Part shown: positions 50,835 through 60,663 of the stretch, in pieces
How positions within the stretch are numbered: position 1 is the first letter of the stretch
How the letters are laid out: the number at the start of each line of letters is the position of its first letter
Assembly (NCBI RefSeq): GCF_040779325.2
Contig: NZ_JBFONT020000011.1
Location: 20,534 to 84,533 of the forward strand
DNA length: 64,000 bases
Source: Aestuariibius violaceus
GTDB lineage: Bacteria > Pseudomonadota > Alphaproteobacteria > Rhodobacterales > Rhodobacteraceae
Direction: 5' to 3'
Translations under genes and position numbers: made by a program
The notes under the pieces: model-generated
The model's input: the letters and a program-made list of their open reading frames with translations, nothing else
Told to the model about the DNA's origin: nothing
Database searches by the model: none

Positions 50835-51332
50835 ATGACCATCGGTAGCCTCAAAGATGTTTACATCGACCAGCTTCAAGACCTCTACAGCGCATGCAAT
50901 CAAAGCCATCCGGTGACAGAGGCGCTCGCGAATGCTGCGAAAAACGAAGACCTGAAGTCAGCCCTGAAGGCGGGAGCAGAGGGCATTCAGAATGGCATGG
51001 CCATCGCGAAGGAGATTGTCTCGGCGCATGGTGAAGACGCCACCGAAGAATTCTGTAAAGGTATGGAGGGTCTCGTAAAAGAAGCGCGAGCCCATAGCCT
51101 CGAGGCTGACTTCTCGGACCAGGACGCTCAAGATGCGATGATCATTACGCAGTATCAGCGTATGGTGCATTATGCGCTTGCGGGCTGGGGCTGCACAGTC
51201 GCCTTTGCAAAGCGTCTCGGCCTCAAGGAAGATGCTGCCAAACTTCAGAAATGTCTCGACAAAACCTATGACGGTGACCGGCGCATGACGAAGATTGCCG
51301 AGATAGATGTGAACGCAGACGCGGTTTCGTAG
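50835..51332 (+). CDS. DUF892 ferritin-like stress protein (YciE/YciF type)
   Basis: A 165-residue four-helix-bundle protein of the DUF892 ferritin-like family. Metal-ligand glutamates and histidines are expected in LKDVYIDQLQDLYSACNQSH, in ILPxxxxxA-like helix 2, in CKGMEGLVKEARAHSLEADF and in YQRMVHYALAGWGCTVAFAK. Many members are induced by osmotic and general stress. It has a strong AGGAGCGG before ATG and is second in the DUF1328 transcript. Confidence 0.9.
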   Translation: MTIGSLKDVYIDQLQDLYSACNQSHPVTEALANAAKNEDLKSALKAGAEGIQNGMAIAKEIVSAHGEDATEEFCKGMEGLVKEARAHSLEADFSDQDAQDAMIITQYQRMVHYALAGWGCTVAFAKRLGLKEDAAKLQKCLDKTYDGDRRMTKIAEIDVNADAVS

Positions 51333-51375
51333 ATCGCAATCTTGCCTAACATTAATCGGTATCAGGAGATATAAA

Positions 51376-51780
51376 ATGCACACCTTTCAACATGGTTCGA
51401 TCAAAGCCATCGCAACTGATAATCCAAGGGTTCACGCATTCGAGATAGTTGGGCACGCGGACGATGATGACGTTGAAGCGATGGCAGAGCACATGAATGA
51501 GGTTTTTGACCGAGCCGATGGCAAGGTCGATATGCTTCTTGATCTCAGTGCGATGACGGGTCGTGATCTTGATGCGATCTTCGATAGCGACGTACTGAAG
51601 GCTCAGGTCAGGTCATGGAGCAAAGTCGGCAAGTATGCGGTCATTGGTGCTCCCAAGAGTGCTGCGAAAATGATCGAATGGGCCGATAAAGTAATTCCGG
51701 TTGAATCGAAGGCCTTTGAGGCTGACAGAGCACATGAAGCTTGGGCTTTTGTTAATGCTTCACGAATCGGTCAATCATAG
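51376..51780 (+). CDS. SpoIIAA-like (STAS-related) protein
   Basis: A 134-residue soluble protein of the SpoIIAA-like family: HAFEIVGHADDDDVEAMAEH, KVDMLLDLSAMTGRDLDAIF, then KVGKYAVIGAPKSAAKMIEW. Family members resemble anti-sigma antagonist folds and often stand beside stress genes. It follows DUF892 by 43 bases with TCAGGAGAT upstream, likely the last gene of that operon. No conserved phospho-serine could be assigned. Confidence 0.85.
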   Translation: MHTFQHGSIKAIATDNPRVHAFEIVGHADDDDVEAMAEHMNEVFDRADGKVDMLLDLSAMTGRDLDAIFDSDVLKAQVRSWSKVGKYAVIGAPKSAAKMIEWADKVIPVESKAFEADRAHEAWAFVNASRIGQS

Positions 51781-52317
51781 CTTTCGGCATCCACTGCTCC
51801 GGTCTCCGAACCACTTTCTTGCGTGATCACTGATTTGCAGGCTTCCGCCTCGCATATCTGTCACGTGGCGAACGGGGGAGGGTAGCGCCCTCCCCCTGAC
51901 CTTCATCCTGGCTGCATTGCTGCGACCAGCTCGTCCAAATGGATTGCCGTCATGCCCGCCGCACGCGGTCCCTCGATGTCGGCGCGGGGCGGAACCGCTG
52001 ATCTTTCGTGGCGAAGAATCGCGGACAGGACCCACCGTCTTTGGCAGGGTGTTTCCTGAAAGCAGACCTTGGAGCAAGTGCTGTGAATGTCAGCAAGGTC
52101 CCGCACAGTGTGAGTTCGCTTGAGTCGGGACCGTGCACCTGCAGCGAAGGTCTCCTCTGACGGGCCGCACCGCAACATGGGATCCTTGCGGCCAACGGCA
52201 GGTTCGGGCCGGAAGCTTCTTCTAGCTGCAGAGGCATGGGCGGATCAGGCGTCGGACGTACCTGCTAACGGTAACAATACTCTGTGGACCCCAAACCAGA
52301 TGGTGCCGCCCGTTTCA
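51781..52317. repeat. Gap with hairpin and intergenic repeat copy A
   Basis: 537 bases without a gene. GGGGGAGGG (51874-51882) and CCCTCCCCC (51888-51896) form a perfect nine-pair hairpin with a TAGCG loop and no T-run, perhaps a weak terminator after the stress operon. The stretch 52100-52240 (CACCTGCAGCGAAGGTCTCC, GACGGGCCGCACCGCAACAT) is a copy of the diverged repeat family seen four more times to the right. Confidence 0.55.
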
Positions 52318-54711
52318 TTACAGGCAGTTGGGAACAATAAAGTAGCTAGTTGGATGATCATCTGTGCCGTCCAAGATGTCATCTGATGGCGCAAGACATC
52401 TCTCTGCCTGATCTCTAACATGGCCGCGCAACAGCATCGAGATATCACGCCGAACGGCCGGTGTGTTGATATGATAGCTGTGATTAGTATTGTACAGGGT
52501 GGGGCCAGACGCAGTTTCAACGAATTCAGAAAAAAGCGTATTTACGACCATTAAGCGATCATCTGCCGTATTCGCTAGCGTATCGTATCCGCTGCCAAGT
52601 CTTGGTCCATCCCCGGGGCCGTTTTCCAGTCTTTCCAAAGATGATGAGAACTCAAGGACAGGATCACTTGGCGCAACATAGATGGTCACGCGTTTTGCAG
52701 AACTTAATATGAGCTCCCTGTCTGCTTCAAACACACTTGTCGCAAGGTCCGCAGCTAAAAAAGTGATGTTCTTTGCGATGGTACCTTGAAGCTGTGTGTT
52801 AGCATCGTCTGCACTTGGGCATCCATTGAGAACTTGGTGCAACATGTAGCTACCCATCGAATGCACAATGATGTGTACGTTCTCATTGCCATATGCATTC
52901 CGAATGTCTAAAAGCGCACCTTTAATCTGCTGACAGGCGTCGCGTACGCGGCTTCGATCCAGCCTATATTGGTTGACCGGCAAGCTCAGCCTGCCGCTTG
53001 TGTCAAAAATTGCGGTTGCTTGGGAGGGCCAGCTAACGAGAATTGGCTGGAAGCTCCCATGAAGCCTCGCAGTCAGAATAATGCGGGCGAAGTCACGAGC
53101 GGCATCTTCAAGTGAGTTGTTGAAACCATGAATATATACCACAGCTTGTTGCTCTGTTGTGCCAGTGTTCGAAGGCTTCAGCATTTCCGAGAAGGCGTCA
53201 ACTTCGGCAACGTCAAACTGCAACGGTCCGGCGTCAGTCGCATTACGAGCGATATCTTGATCACAATCAAAGACCCTTTGTGCTAGCCGAGTCTCAGTTA
53301 CACATGAACGCGCACCCCATCTGCCAAGATCATCGCGTCGCCGGTGCAATTCGGACAACAAAGGTACGTTCAGGTGACCAAAGTGGACTTCCCCATTCGA
53401 TGCAGGTTCGTTGGAATACCCTTCATCAGCAACCTCGGCACGATTGGTGAAGTAGATCATAGACGGTGCCTCGCAGGGTCCACCATCTCGACCGCCATAG
53501 GCCGCACATAGGTTTCGCTCTTGCTGGGCAGCAATTGCCCGTTCTTGTGGTGTTTCAGCCTGGACTAGAGCTTGAGCAGTCGCAGCGATTATCACTGCAT
53601 TTGGTGTATTCGGATAAGAGCCAAGACCCTGCAACGCATCAAAATCACCTCCTACGAAGCCGTCCAAGTAGCTATTGATAATTTCCTCATCTGATAAGAC
53701 ACCCGACAACTGAGGGTTTTGAGCGCTAAAATTCGCGAAATCCGTAAATGCCGATGCTGGTGGGTTTTCAGCTGAAACCACCTGATTGAACGCAGCAAGA
53801 GCGCTTTCAAGATTACCTTGGTCACTTTCGATGCGGGCACGCAGATGATCAGCAAAAGGATCAGCACCTGGAGGCACAGGCGCTAACCGGGAAAGTACCT
53901 CTTCGGCTGTTAGCGGAGTCAGACCGACTTGGGGTAGTGAAAAACCTTCATATGACTGATCGTACAATGCACCCAGAGCACGAGGATCGGAGGTGGTGGG
54001 ATTTGCATTCAGCCATTCCACCATTAGCTCATCGCGCGAAGATGAATCGGATTGCGCTAGCAGTATGCCAAAACTCTCACTTACCGGCTCAGGCGCAAAG
54101 GCCATTGAATTAGCGAGGCCAATGTATGCATAGCCGCCAATATTTTGATTGAGAAATTCGGACCACACAACCGCTCGCGCAGTATCCGTGAGTTGCGGTT
54201 GTTGTGCAATAATTGTACGTATGTCGTCAGGTGTGAACGTCGAGATTGGTTGCGATTGGGTAACTTCCAGACCTTGCAAGATGTCATCGATCGGTGCATC
54301 CGATCCAAATCGCTCGATCACCTCTTGCTGCCCTGCAATTGCTGCCAATCCGTCAAGGTCACGGTTTTGCGTGAAAATTAGGGCCTGCAATGCCGGGTCC
54401 AGCTCCGTGACCGGTCGATTGTCACGAAGTGGATCGTTAAGGTCAAAAGTGAAGTCATCACTTATTGTTGTGCCTGGTGACAGCATCGTCTCAGGCAACT
54501 CGCGTGGCGAAATCAAATCCAAAGAGTCATTGTCAATTCGTACGCCGAAACCATTCGGTAATGTCGGGGCTGCTTGCTGTGGCCTAAGCAGCTCACCACG
54601 TAGGTTAAGATCAATTCCGTAATCCGATGGTCCGATATCTTGTGCACTCAATCCAGTCGCAAACGAGACGAAGACACCGGCAAAAACGGTACAATAGCCA
54701 TGCTCGAACAT
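52318..54711 (-). CDS. Secreted DUF900 alpha/beta hydrolase, AT-richer
   Basis: A 797-residue exported protein. The signal peptide (MFEHGYCTVFAGVFVSFATG) ends near LSAQ. A long helical part of about 480 residues follows with no family I know, then the DUF900 alpha/beta hydrolase domain: AVVYIHGFNNSLEDAARDFA, ILVSWPSQ, and nucleophile elbow VHIIVHSMGSYMLHQVL. A histidine near YHINTPAV could complete the triad. Base composition is visibly more AT-rich than the neighbours and codons differ, a sign of transfer. An upstream TTG at 54774 is the other possible start. Such hydrolases have unknown substrates. Confidence 0.82.
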   Translation of the reverse strand: MFEHGYCTVFAGVFVSFATGLSAQDIGPSDYGIDLNLRGELLRPQQAAPTLPNGFGVRIDNDSLDLISPRELPETMLSPGTTISDDFTFDLNDPLRDNRPVTELDPALQALIFTQNRDLDGLAAIAGQQEVIERFGSDAPIDDILQGLEVTQSQPISTFTPDDIRTIIAQQPQLTDTARAVVWSEFLNQNIGGYAYIGLANSMAFAPEPVSESFGILLAQSDSSSRDELMVEWLNANPTTSDPRALGALYDQSYEGFSLPQVGLTPLTAEEVLSRLAPVPPGADPFADHLRARIESDQGNLESALAAFNQVVSAENPPASAFTDFANFSAQNPQLSGVLSDEEIINSYLDGFVGGDFDALQGLGSYPNTPNAVIIAATAQALVQAETPQERAIAAQQERNLCAAYGGRDGGPCEAPSMIYFTNRAEVADEGYSNEPASNGEVHFGHLNVPLLSELHRRRDDLGRWGARSCVTETRLAQRVFDCDQDIARNATDAGPLQFDVAEVDAFSEMLKPSNTGTTEQQAVVYIHGFNNSLEDAARDFARIILTARLHGSFQPILVSWPSQATAIFDTSGRLSLPVNQYRLDRSRVRDACQQIKGALLDIRNAYGNENVHIIVHSMGSYMLHQVLNGCPSADDANTQLQGTIAKNITFLAADLATSVFEADRELILSSAKRVTIYVAPSDPVLEFSSSLERLENGPGDGPRLGSGYDTLANTADDRLMVVNTLFSEFVETASGPTLYNTNHSYHINTPAVRRDISMLLRGHVRDQAERCLAPSDDILDGTDDHPTSYFIVPNCL

Positions 54712-54789
54712 CAAAACACCATGAGTTCTATACCAATGCCTCAACTGATAGCTACTTGGATGAGCTTCAGTCAACTGTAGGTTTGTCCC

Positions 54790-54998
54790 GCGATTTGTGA
54801 GTTCGGCCGCTGCTGACTTTGCTCTCGCAGCGAATGGCCAGTCTGGTGAAGCCGCACTGCAGCCACCGATAACGGCGCCGAATGTCTCTTATGGGGGCCG
54901 TCCTCGAAGAGATGCCTCGGGCCTCAGAACTAGATGCTGCGTTGCACCCGACGGTGGCTGTGAGCCCACTTTACCCATTCGTCGGTGCGCAGCGTAAC
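54790..54998. repeat. Intergenic repeat copy B
   Basis: CTCTCGCAGCGAATGGCCAG with TCTGGTGAAGCCGCACTGCA shows the shared core of the repeat family. The right part AGATGCTGCGTTGCACCCGA echoes the other end seen in copy C. It fills the gap between the DUF900 gene and the EamA gene. Confidence 0.5.
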
Positions 54999-55943
54999 TT
55001 ATGCCTTCCTCCCACTTGCGGCAGACAGGAAGATGCCGCCGAGAATGAAAGCGCCACCGACTAGAACCTGGGATGTGAGTGTCGCGAGCCCGAGCCCGAC
55101 GAGAAGCAACGTGGACAAAACCGGCGTTAAGTAGGCAAGCGTTGAGAGAACCCGCCCGTCTCCGTATCTCACACCATAGTCCCAAAACAGATTGGCGACG
55201 CCCATTGGCCCTATGCCGATAAGGACCATGGCAAGGATCGCCATTAGGTCCACTTCTATCGAAGTGCTGCCTCCAAATGCGAAATGGATGAACAGCGACG
55301 CGATGGCCGCGACCCCGCAAGCTGCACCAGCAGCATCCGCGGGTCCGCCCGAAACCTTTGCTCTAAGCGCGCTATAGGCCGCGAAGCAGCAAGCCGCTGA
55401 GAACGCCAGAGCGTAACCAAAGAAGCTGCCGTTAACTGAGCCTGGCGAGACAAACCAGACGAGCCCGATGAACCCGAGGACGCTCCCTGCAAGCTGTCCC
55501 GGTGTGGGTTCGGCGACCTGAGTTGCCGCCAGAAGGCCGACCATCAGCAACGGCCAGAGGTAGGAGATCAGGTTGACCTGTGCGGCGGGAGCATAGCGCA
55601 GTGCAGTCACGTAAAGACCGTTGTGACCTAAAAACCCCACCACAAGAAGACAGAGGACCGGCAGCGGAACGGCCAGCATGCCAAGTACAGGCTGACCCCG
55701 TAAGAGGCGTGCCACGAGGAACGCTAGGAAACCGGACGCAAAGGCTCCCCCGATGAAGAGCATGGGTGGCAACGTCGTCCCGAGAACAGCGAAACTCGCC
55801 GCCGTCGCCCAAACGAGCACGGCACACCCCCCAACGAAGGTCGCTGTTTTCGGGCTGGGAGGTGTGGGCTGACTCTCATTGGCGGATCCGCCATCAGTTG
55901 TCCGGTGAATTGGGCTAGCAGTGGGGAATGTGATGGTCGTCAT
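54999..55943 (-). CDS. EamA-family (DMT) exporter, YddG-like
   Basis: A 314-residue membrane protein with ten hydrophobic helices in two EamA halves. GGCAVLVWATAASFAVLG opens the first; LGHNGLYVTALRYAPAAQVN and ISYLWPLLMVG follow; DYGVRYGDGRVLSTLAYLTP lies in the second. The pattern resembles YddG-type amino-acid exporters. ATG at 55943 is used since the upstream Met at 55961 adds only 6 residues without a better ribosome site. Second EamA-type gene in the window. Confidence 0.87.
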   Translation of the reverse strand: MTTITFPTASPIHRTTDGGSANESQPTPPSPKTATFVGGCAVLVWATAASFAVLGTTLPPMLFIGGAFASGFLAFLVARLLRGQPVLGMLAVPLPVLCLLVVGFLGHNGLYVTALRYAPAAQVNLISYLWPLLMVGLLAATQVAEPTPGQLAGSVLGFIGLVWFVSPGSVNGSFFGYALAFSAACCFAAYSALRAKVSGGPADAAGAACGVAAIASLFIHFAFGGSTSIEVDLMAILAMVLIGIGPMGVANLFWDYGVRYGDGRVLSTLAYLTPVLSTLLLVGLGLATLTSQVLVGGAFILGGIFLSAASGRKA

Positions 55944-55984
55944 AAGGGAAGCATGCGCCACACTACTGTTTTGGGCAAGTTTTC

Positions 55985-56220
55985 CCCTGTCGGCTTCGTC
56001 CGCAGACCGCTAGTTCGTCCGTTACACGATTTCGCGCTCGCAGCGAAAGGCAGGTTCGACGGGCCGCGCCGCAGCATCGAGAACCAACGGTGGAGGTCGG
56101 CTCTGGGCCGGCCCCAACATGCCCATGGCTCTTCTCAACCGAATATACCGCGCCGCACCTGAGGTCCGCTGTGAGCTCAAAGTGACTGATGCTGCAGTGT
56201 GCACGAATGACCGCTATGGA
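55985..56220. repeat. Intergenic repeat copy C
   Basis: The fullest copy: GCGCTCGCAGCGAAAGGCAG, GACGGGCCGCGCCGCAGCAT, and at the right end GATGCTGCAGTGTGCACGAA with TGACCGCTATGG. It lies between the divergently placed EamA gene and the ABC-F 3' end. No protein coding. Confidence 0.55.
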
Positions 56221-57795
56221 TCAGAGTGCAATCCATCGCTGGACCCCAATCTGTTTGAGAAATGCATGATCGTGACTGACGGCGACAACTGCGCCATCGT
56301 ACGACCTTAGCGCCGCTTCGAGTGTTTCAACAGCTTCGATATCAAGATGGTTGCTCGGCTCATCCAGCAACAGCAATTGGCGCGGCTCGCTATGCCCCAG
56401 ACTGCAGGCCAAACCGGCTCGCATCTTCTGCCCGCCGCTGAGCGATCCGACCTTTTGGTCCGCGTCATCGCCGCGAAACAGAAAACGCGCGAGAGTGGCG
56501 CGACGGTCATTCTCGGTCGCTTTTGGATCGAGACGCGCGAAAGCCTCGCGGACAGTTTCCGCGGGATCAAGAAAACTCATTTCCTGATCGATAAGCGTGA
56601 ACGGAACCTGGATCGCAACTGAGCCGACCTGTGGCTGCAACTTGCCTTCGATGCAGGACAGCATTGTGGATTTACCCGTGCCGTTCGCGCCTTCGATTGC
56701 CAGACGCTCGGGGCCTTGGATCGCAAAAGAAACATCGGTGAGGATCGGTGCTCTCGCGTCGTATCCAAACGTGATACGATCCACGTTCAGGACTTGTCGG
56801 GTGCTGGCCAAACCGGAGGGTGGAATGTCTATATTGAGCGGCGCCTGCACTTCCATCTCTTCCCGAGCGGCGTTCAGGTCTGCCTCGGCCTGTTGTGTTT
56901 GCCGGTCCCGCAAACGCGCGGCAGACCCGCCGGATCCTTCGCTGCGTTCCTTCATTGCGTTCAGCAACAATTTAGACTGGCTACCTGATGCGCGAAGTTG
57001 TTTGCCTTGACGATCGGTTCGCGCCTTTCTCTCGGCCGCGCGCTGCGCGCGGGCCTCTGTTGCGGCCTTGTTGCGTTGCGCCTGTGCAAGGTCGTCTTCT
57101 GCATTTTCCAGTTCTGCTTTTTTCGCGGAGAGGTAGGCACTGTAAGGACCGCCGTAGGTCTTTGCACCAAGGCTGGTCAGTTCAACAATCGCATCCATTT
57201 CTTCGAGCAGGGTGCGGTCGTGGCTCGCAACGATGACACAGCCATTCCAACCGCGCAGCATATTCATCACATGCTCACGACCAGTGCGATCAAGGTGGTT
57301 TGTCGGCTCATCCAACAGCAGCACGTCATCGCTGGCAAACAAGAGGGCCGCAAGGGCAGCGCGGGTTCTTTGCCCTCCGGATAGCGTGTTCAGTTGTGTT
57401 TCTAGCGACAGGTCCAGTCCAAGGCTGGTCAGCGCGGTTTCAAGCCGCGCTTCCAGCGTCCAGTCCGCGACCTCTAGGTCGTCGGCATTTGCCTCACCGC
57501 GTTCTGCGCGGCGGAGGATGCGAAGTTGATCGGATGCGTCAAAGAGCTCGGCAACGGTCGTGGCGGAAACCTCTTCCGCGCTTTGTCTAAGATAGCCGAT
57601 GGAAGATGGTCCGGTGATAGCCCCGCTACTTGGTGAAAGCTCGCCTGCTATGAGGCGCAGCAAGGTGGACTTGCCGGTCCCATTGCGCCCAACAAGCCCA
57701 GTTCGCCCTGAACCGAAAGTCAGGCTAAGATCATCGAAAAGGGTGTAATTTGTGGGAGTCTGCCAGCTTAGGCTGGCGATGGAAACAGAAGTCAT
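56221..57795 (-). CDS. ABC-F family ATPase
   Basis: A 524-residue soluble protein with two ABC ATPase domains and no membrane part, the ABC-F type that acts on ribosomes. Domain 1: Walker A GRNGTGKST, signature TLSGGQRTRAALA, Walker B VLLLDEPTNHLD. An Arg/Ala-rich linker of about 90 residues follows (RAQRAAERKARTDRQGKQ). Domain 2: GANGTGKST, SLSGGQKMRAGLA, LLLDEPSNHLD. The second signature is intact, so both sites could bind ATP. Likely a translation factor of the Uup/EttA group; an antibiotic-resistance role is possible but not shown. Confidence 0.93.
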   Translation of the reverse strand: MTSVSIASLSWQTPTNYTLFDDLSLTFGSGRTGLVGRNGTGKSTLLRLIAGELSPSSGAITGPSSIGYLRQSAEEVSATTVAELFDASDQLRILRRAERGEANADDLEVADWTLEARLETALTSLGLDLSLETQLNTLSGGQRTRAALAALLFASDDVLLLDEPTNHLDRTGREHVMNMLRGWNGCVIVASHDRTLLEEMDAIVELTSLGAKTYGGPYSAYLSAKKAELENAEDDLAQAQRNKAATEARAQRAAERKARTDRQGKQLRASGSQSKLLLNAMKERSEGSGGSAARLRDRQTQQAEADLNAAREEMEVQAPLNIDIPPSGLASTRQVLNVDRITFGYDARAPILTDVSFAIQGPERLAIEGANGTGKSTMLSCIEGKLQPQVGSVAIQVPFTLIDQEMSFLDPAETVREAFARLDPKATENDRRATLARFLFRGDDADQKVGSLSGGQKMRAGLACSLGHSEPRQLLLLDEPSNHLDIEAVETLEAALRSYDGAVVAVSHDHAFLKQIGVQRWIAL

Positions 57796-57899
57796 GGGGC
57801 GCGCTCGCGGAAATGGAAACCAAGGTGTGGTGTTAGCGTGCGAGTGAGTAATCCATGTCAGTCATCTCCAATCTCTCAGCGTTGAAATAGTATTTGGTG

Positions 57900-58385
57900 G
57901 CTTGAATTACAACGCGTCGGCTCAAGCTGACGTTGGCGCACGCGCAGCGAATTGGCGCTTCGTCCGTTCCATCCGCGACCTGTGAGCTTGCAGCTTCTTG
58001 GTTTTGCGCGCGCAGTGAAATTCCGGTCTGGTGAAGGTACGCCGCAGCACCTGAAAACATCGGCAATCACCGGACGGGCTGTCCTTGCATATCAACTACA
58101 CTAGGTTACCGGACTGGGTCGTGAGAAGCGCCGAACATGTATACGCTTTTCATTGGCACACCACGCATAAACGTTGGTTTCCATGCGATAACGGGCGGTC
58201 TATTGCGGCTAGGGAACGGGACATCAGTTTCTTTTCGTTGGAGCCACACTCGGCTTTTCCTCTGAGTGGAAGAATATCGATCGGTCCGACTGTCGCCTCA
58301 ATTTGCGTTACACACCTATCACGTGACAGATATCGGAGCGGGACAAAGAGCTGCCGCGTACAAACCTCAAAGCACCAGAGAAATC
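57900..58385. repeat. Gap with intergenic repeat copy D
   Basis: 486 bases without a gene between the ABC-F and VOC genes. The repeat core appears at 58006-58060: GCGCGCGCAGTGAAATTCCG then GTCTGGTGAAGGTACGCCGC. A GGAAC (58213) with CGTT 18 bases later is too widely spaced to be called an EcfG-type promoter. Confidence 0.5.
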
Positions 58386-58754
58386 ATGATCAATTATGTA
58401 ACCATCGGCACCACCGACCTTGCTGCTTCGGCAGTCTTCTTCGATGCCTTGTTTGGTGCAGTCAACGGCACCCGCGCGTACACCCTTGAACAGATGATCG
58501 GCTACAACTTTGGAACGGGTAAGCCGATGATCGTAGTCACCTATCCCTTTGACGGACAGCCTGCCTCGAATGGAAACGGCACAATGATTGCGCTTGCCGC
58601 AAGTGACCGCAATCAAGTCGATACCGTCCATGCAATTGCGCTTGAACATGGTGCAACTGACGAAGGGGCTCCTGGAAAGCGCGGCAAAAACTTCTACGGA
58701 GGTTACTTCCGGGACCTCGACGGGAACAAATTCAACATAAGCCTATCATCCTGA
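58386..58754 (+). CDS. VOC-family (glyoxalase-like) protein
   Basis: A 122-residue soluble protein of the vicinal-oxygen-chelate fold: MINYVTIGTTDLAASAVFFD at the start and NFYGGYFRDLDGNKFNI at the end. The second part carries the metal-side block YFRDLDGNK of the family, usually ended by a histidine or glutamate ligand. Substrate unknown. I start at 58386 because the family begins with this segment. Confidence 0.85.
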   Translation: MINYVTIGTTDLAASAVFFDALFGAVNGTRAYTLEQMIGYNFGTGKPMIVVTYPFDGQPASNGNGTMIALAASDRNQVDTVHAIALEHGATDEGAPGKRGKNFYGGYFRDLDGNKFNISLSS

Positions 58755-58978
58755 CCAAGCTGAGGTTTTTTCGTTGGCCTCTCGGGGGCCAGGGTATCCT
58801 TGTCTTGTCGTTCGCGTCAGATTCCCTCCGCCAGTTGGCGCGAGGGCACATGAGGTTGGATCTGCTCTACGAACGGGCGCAACTCTTTATGCCGAAGCGA
58901 AACCTATGCGTTTTTCGATACCAAACTGCGAAAAGACGTTGGTTTTTGTAGGATGGTGTCGAATGTATAACCGACCCC

Positions 58979-59866
58979 ATGAACTGGAACTCAATATCTT
59001 TTGACTGGAACCAAGCCCGGGCTTTTCTGGCAGCAGCCGAGGAACGCTCTCTGTCCGCCGCTGCTGAAGTTCTGGGCGTCACGCAGCCCACAATCACCCG
59101 ACAAATTGCAGCACTCGAAAAGGAACTCAGAGTTGTTCTATTTGAGCGAACGGGGCGTTCGGTATCGCTGACACCTGTGGGTCTGTCGCTCCTTGAACAT
59201 GTACGCACTATGGCCTGCGGAGCCAACTTGGTGTCGCTTGCAGCCTCTGGTCAGGCGGAGGCTATCGAAGGGTTGGTGCGCGTTTCGGCAGCGGACATGA
59301 CCGCAGCTTATCTTCTGCCGCCTATTCTGGATCGTCTGAAAGAAATTGCACCCAAACTTGAGCTTGAAATCCTTGCGGAAAACAAACTCAGCGACCTGCT
59401 CCTTCGAGAGGCCGACATTGCCTTGCGGCACGCTCGACCGGAGCAACCTGACCTCTTCGCCAAGCTTATCTGTGAAGACACAGCAAGGTTCTATGCGACC
59501 GCCAAATACACGGAAAATTTCGGACTACCGAAGCTTGACGACGATCCATCTCATCATCAGTTCGTGAGTTTTGGCGACGTCGAAGGCATGCTCGGCCACC
59601 TAACGTCACTTGGCCTGACGCTGACAAAACAGAACTTCAGATACGCGTCGCAGTCTCAGTTTGTTGAGTGGGAGATTGCGCGCCACGGGCATGGCATTGC
59701 GATCATGACAGACCGGATTGCGGGCAAGTTTCCCGATTTTCAACCTGTGCTGACCGAAATCGACCCCTTCACAATCCCGACCTGGCTGGTCGCACATCGT
59801 GAGCTGCAATCCAGCAAGCGGATCCGACTGGTCTTCGATCTCATTGCGGAGAGCTTGTCGCCCTAG
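58979..59866 (+). CDS. LysR-family transcriptional regulator
   Basis: A 295-residue regulator: N-terminal helix-turn-helix (WNQARAFLAAAEERSLSAAA, LGVTQPTITRQIAALEKEL) and an effector domain with VRVSAADMTAAYLLPPILDR. It lies 62 bases upstream of the DUF1499 gene on the same strand and probably shares a transcript or controls the three genes that follow. Effector not inferable. Confidence 0.88.
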   Translation: MNWNSISFDWNQARAFLAAAEERSLSAAAEVLGVTQPTITRQIAALEKELRVVLFERTGRSVSLTPVGLSLLEHVRTMACGANLVSLAASGQAEAIEGLVRVSAADMTAAYLLPPILDRLKEIAPKLELEILAENKLSDLLLREADIALRHARPEQPDLFAKLICEDTARFYATAKYTENFGLPKLDDDPSHHQFVSFGDVEGMLGHLTSLGLTLTKQNFRYASQSQFVEWEIARHGHGIAIMTDRIAGKFPDFQPVLTEIDPFTIPTWLVAHRELQSSKRIRLVFDLIAESLSP

Positions 59867-59928
59867 CCGCGCAAGCGAACGCTCACTCACACGTTTAACC
59901 CAAACAAATTCGAAGGGACTTTTGCCCA

Positions 59929-60663
59929 ATGCATTTTGCTGTCTTGTTGCCTTACCTGATCATTGCATCAGGCCTTGCTTTGGGCCTGGCAAGGATGCGT
60001 CCTGCGATCCGTCCTTGGGGCATCTGTATGATCGGGGCTCCAAGTGGGCCCGCTATCGTAGTAATGCTGTTTGTCATCGACCAGATGCCATCGTGGTATC
60101 TGGTCGCTGTATCAGTTGTTCCTTTTGCCGCCGTTTTCGTCATGGTCGTTAGAGACCTCAGCTATCCGTCTATCAATGATGTGACGACTGACCTGAGTGA
60201 TCCGCCCGTATTCAACGCCGCTCTTGGCCTACCCGAGAATTTGGGGCGCGATATGACCTATCCTGAGAGCTTTAAGGCGAAGGCTCGGAATGCCTATCCA
60301 CACGTTCGATCGTTGACGTCAAACGAGCCCGCCGACCGTCTTTTTGAGAGGATTGTCGATGCAGCAAACTGCCAGCGCGGATGGAATGTGCACTATGCAA
60401 ACGCTGCAAGCGGTACCGTGGAGGCAGAGGCAGTGACGCCGTTCTTAGGCTTTGTCGATGACGTCGTCATCCAGGTGAGAGAACAGGATAGCATGACTTG
60501 CGTCGACATGCGCTCGAAGTCGCGCGAAGGACTAGTGGACGCGGGCAAGAACGCCAAACGCATTGCAAGCTTTCTCGAAGCCATACGCAAGAACGGTAAG
60601 GACTATCCCGGTCGCGCAAATCCCACCCTCCCAATCATAACGCAAGAAAGCGCTTTGTCATGA
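59929..60663 (+). CDS. DUF1499 membrane protein
   Basis: A 244-residue protein with three N-terminal hydrophobic segments (about 3-22, 28-50, 56-76) and a soluble DUF1499 domain: DVTTDLSDPPVFNAA, AYPHVRSL, TPFLGFVDDVVIQV and DMRSKSREGLVDAGKNAKRI. Domain of unknown function, found across proteobacteria. Stop overlaps the ATG of the dehydrogenase gene by 4 bases (ATGA), so they are coupled. Confidence 0.85.
   Translation: MHFAVLLPYLIIASGLALGLARMRPAIRPWGICMIGAPSGPAIVVMLFVIDQMPSWYLVAVSVVPFAAVFVMVVRDLSYPSINDVTTDLSDPPVFNAALGLPENLGRDMTYPESFKAKARNAYPHVRSLTSNEPADRLFERIVDAANCQRGWNVHYANAASGTVEAEAVTPFLGFVDDVVIQVREQDSMTCVDMRSKSREGLVDAGKNAKRIASFLEAIRKNGKDYPGRANPTLPIITQESALS

Noticed and set aside
58213..58239. 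Possible EcfG-type promoter before the VOC gene
   Set aside because: GGAAC and CGTT are 18 bases apart, outside the 16-17 base range, and 147 bases from the start codon.
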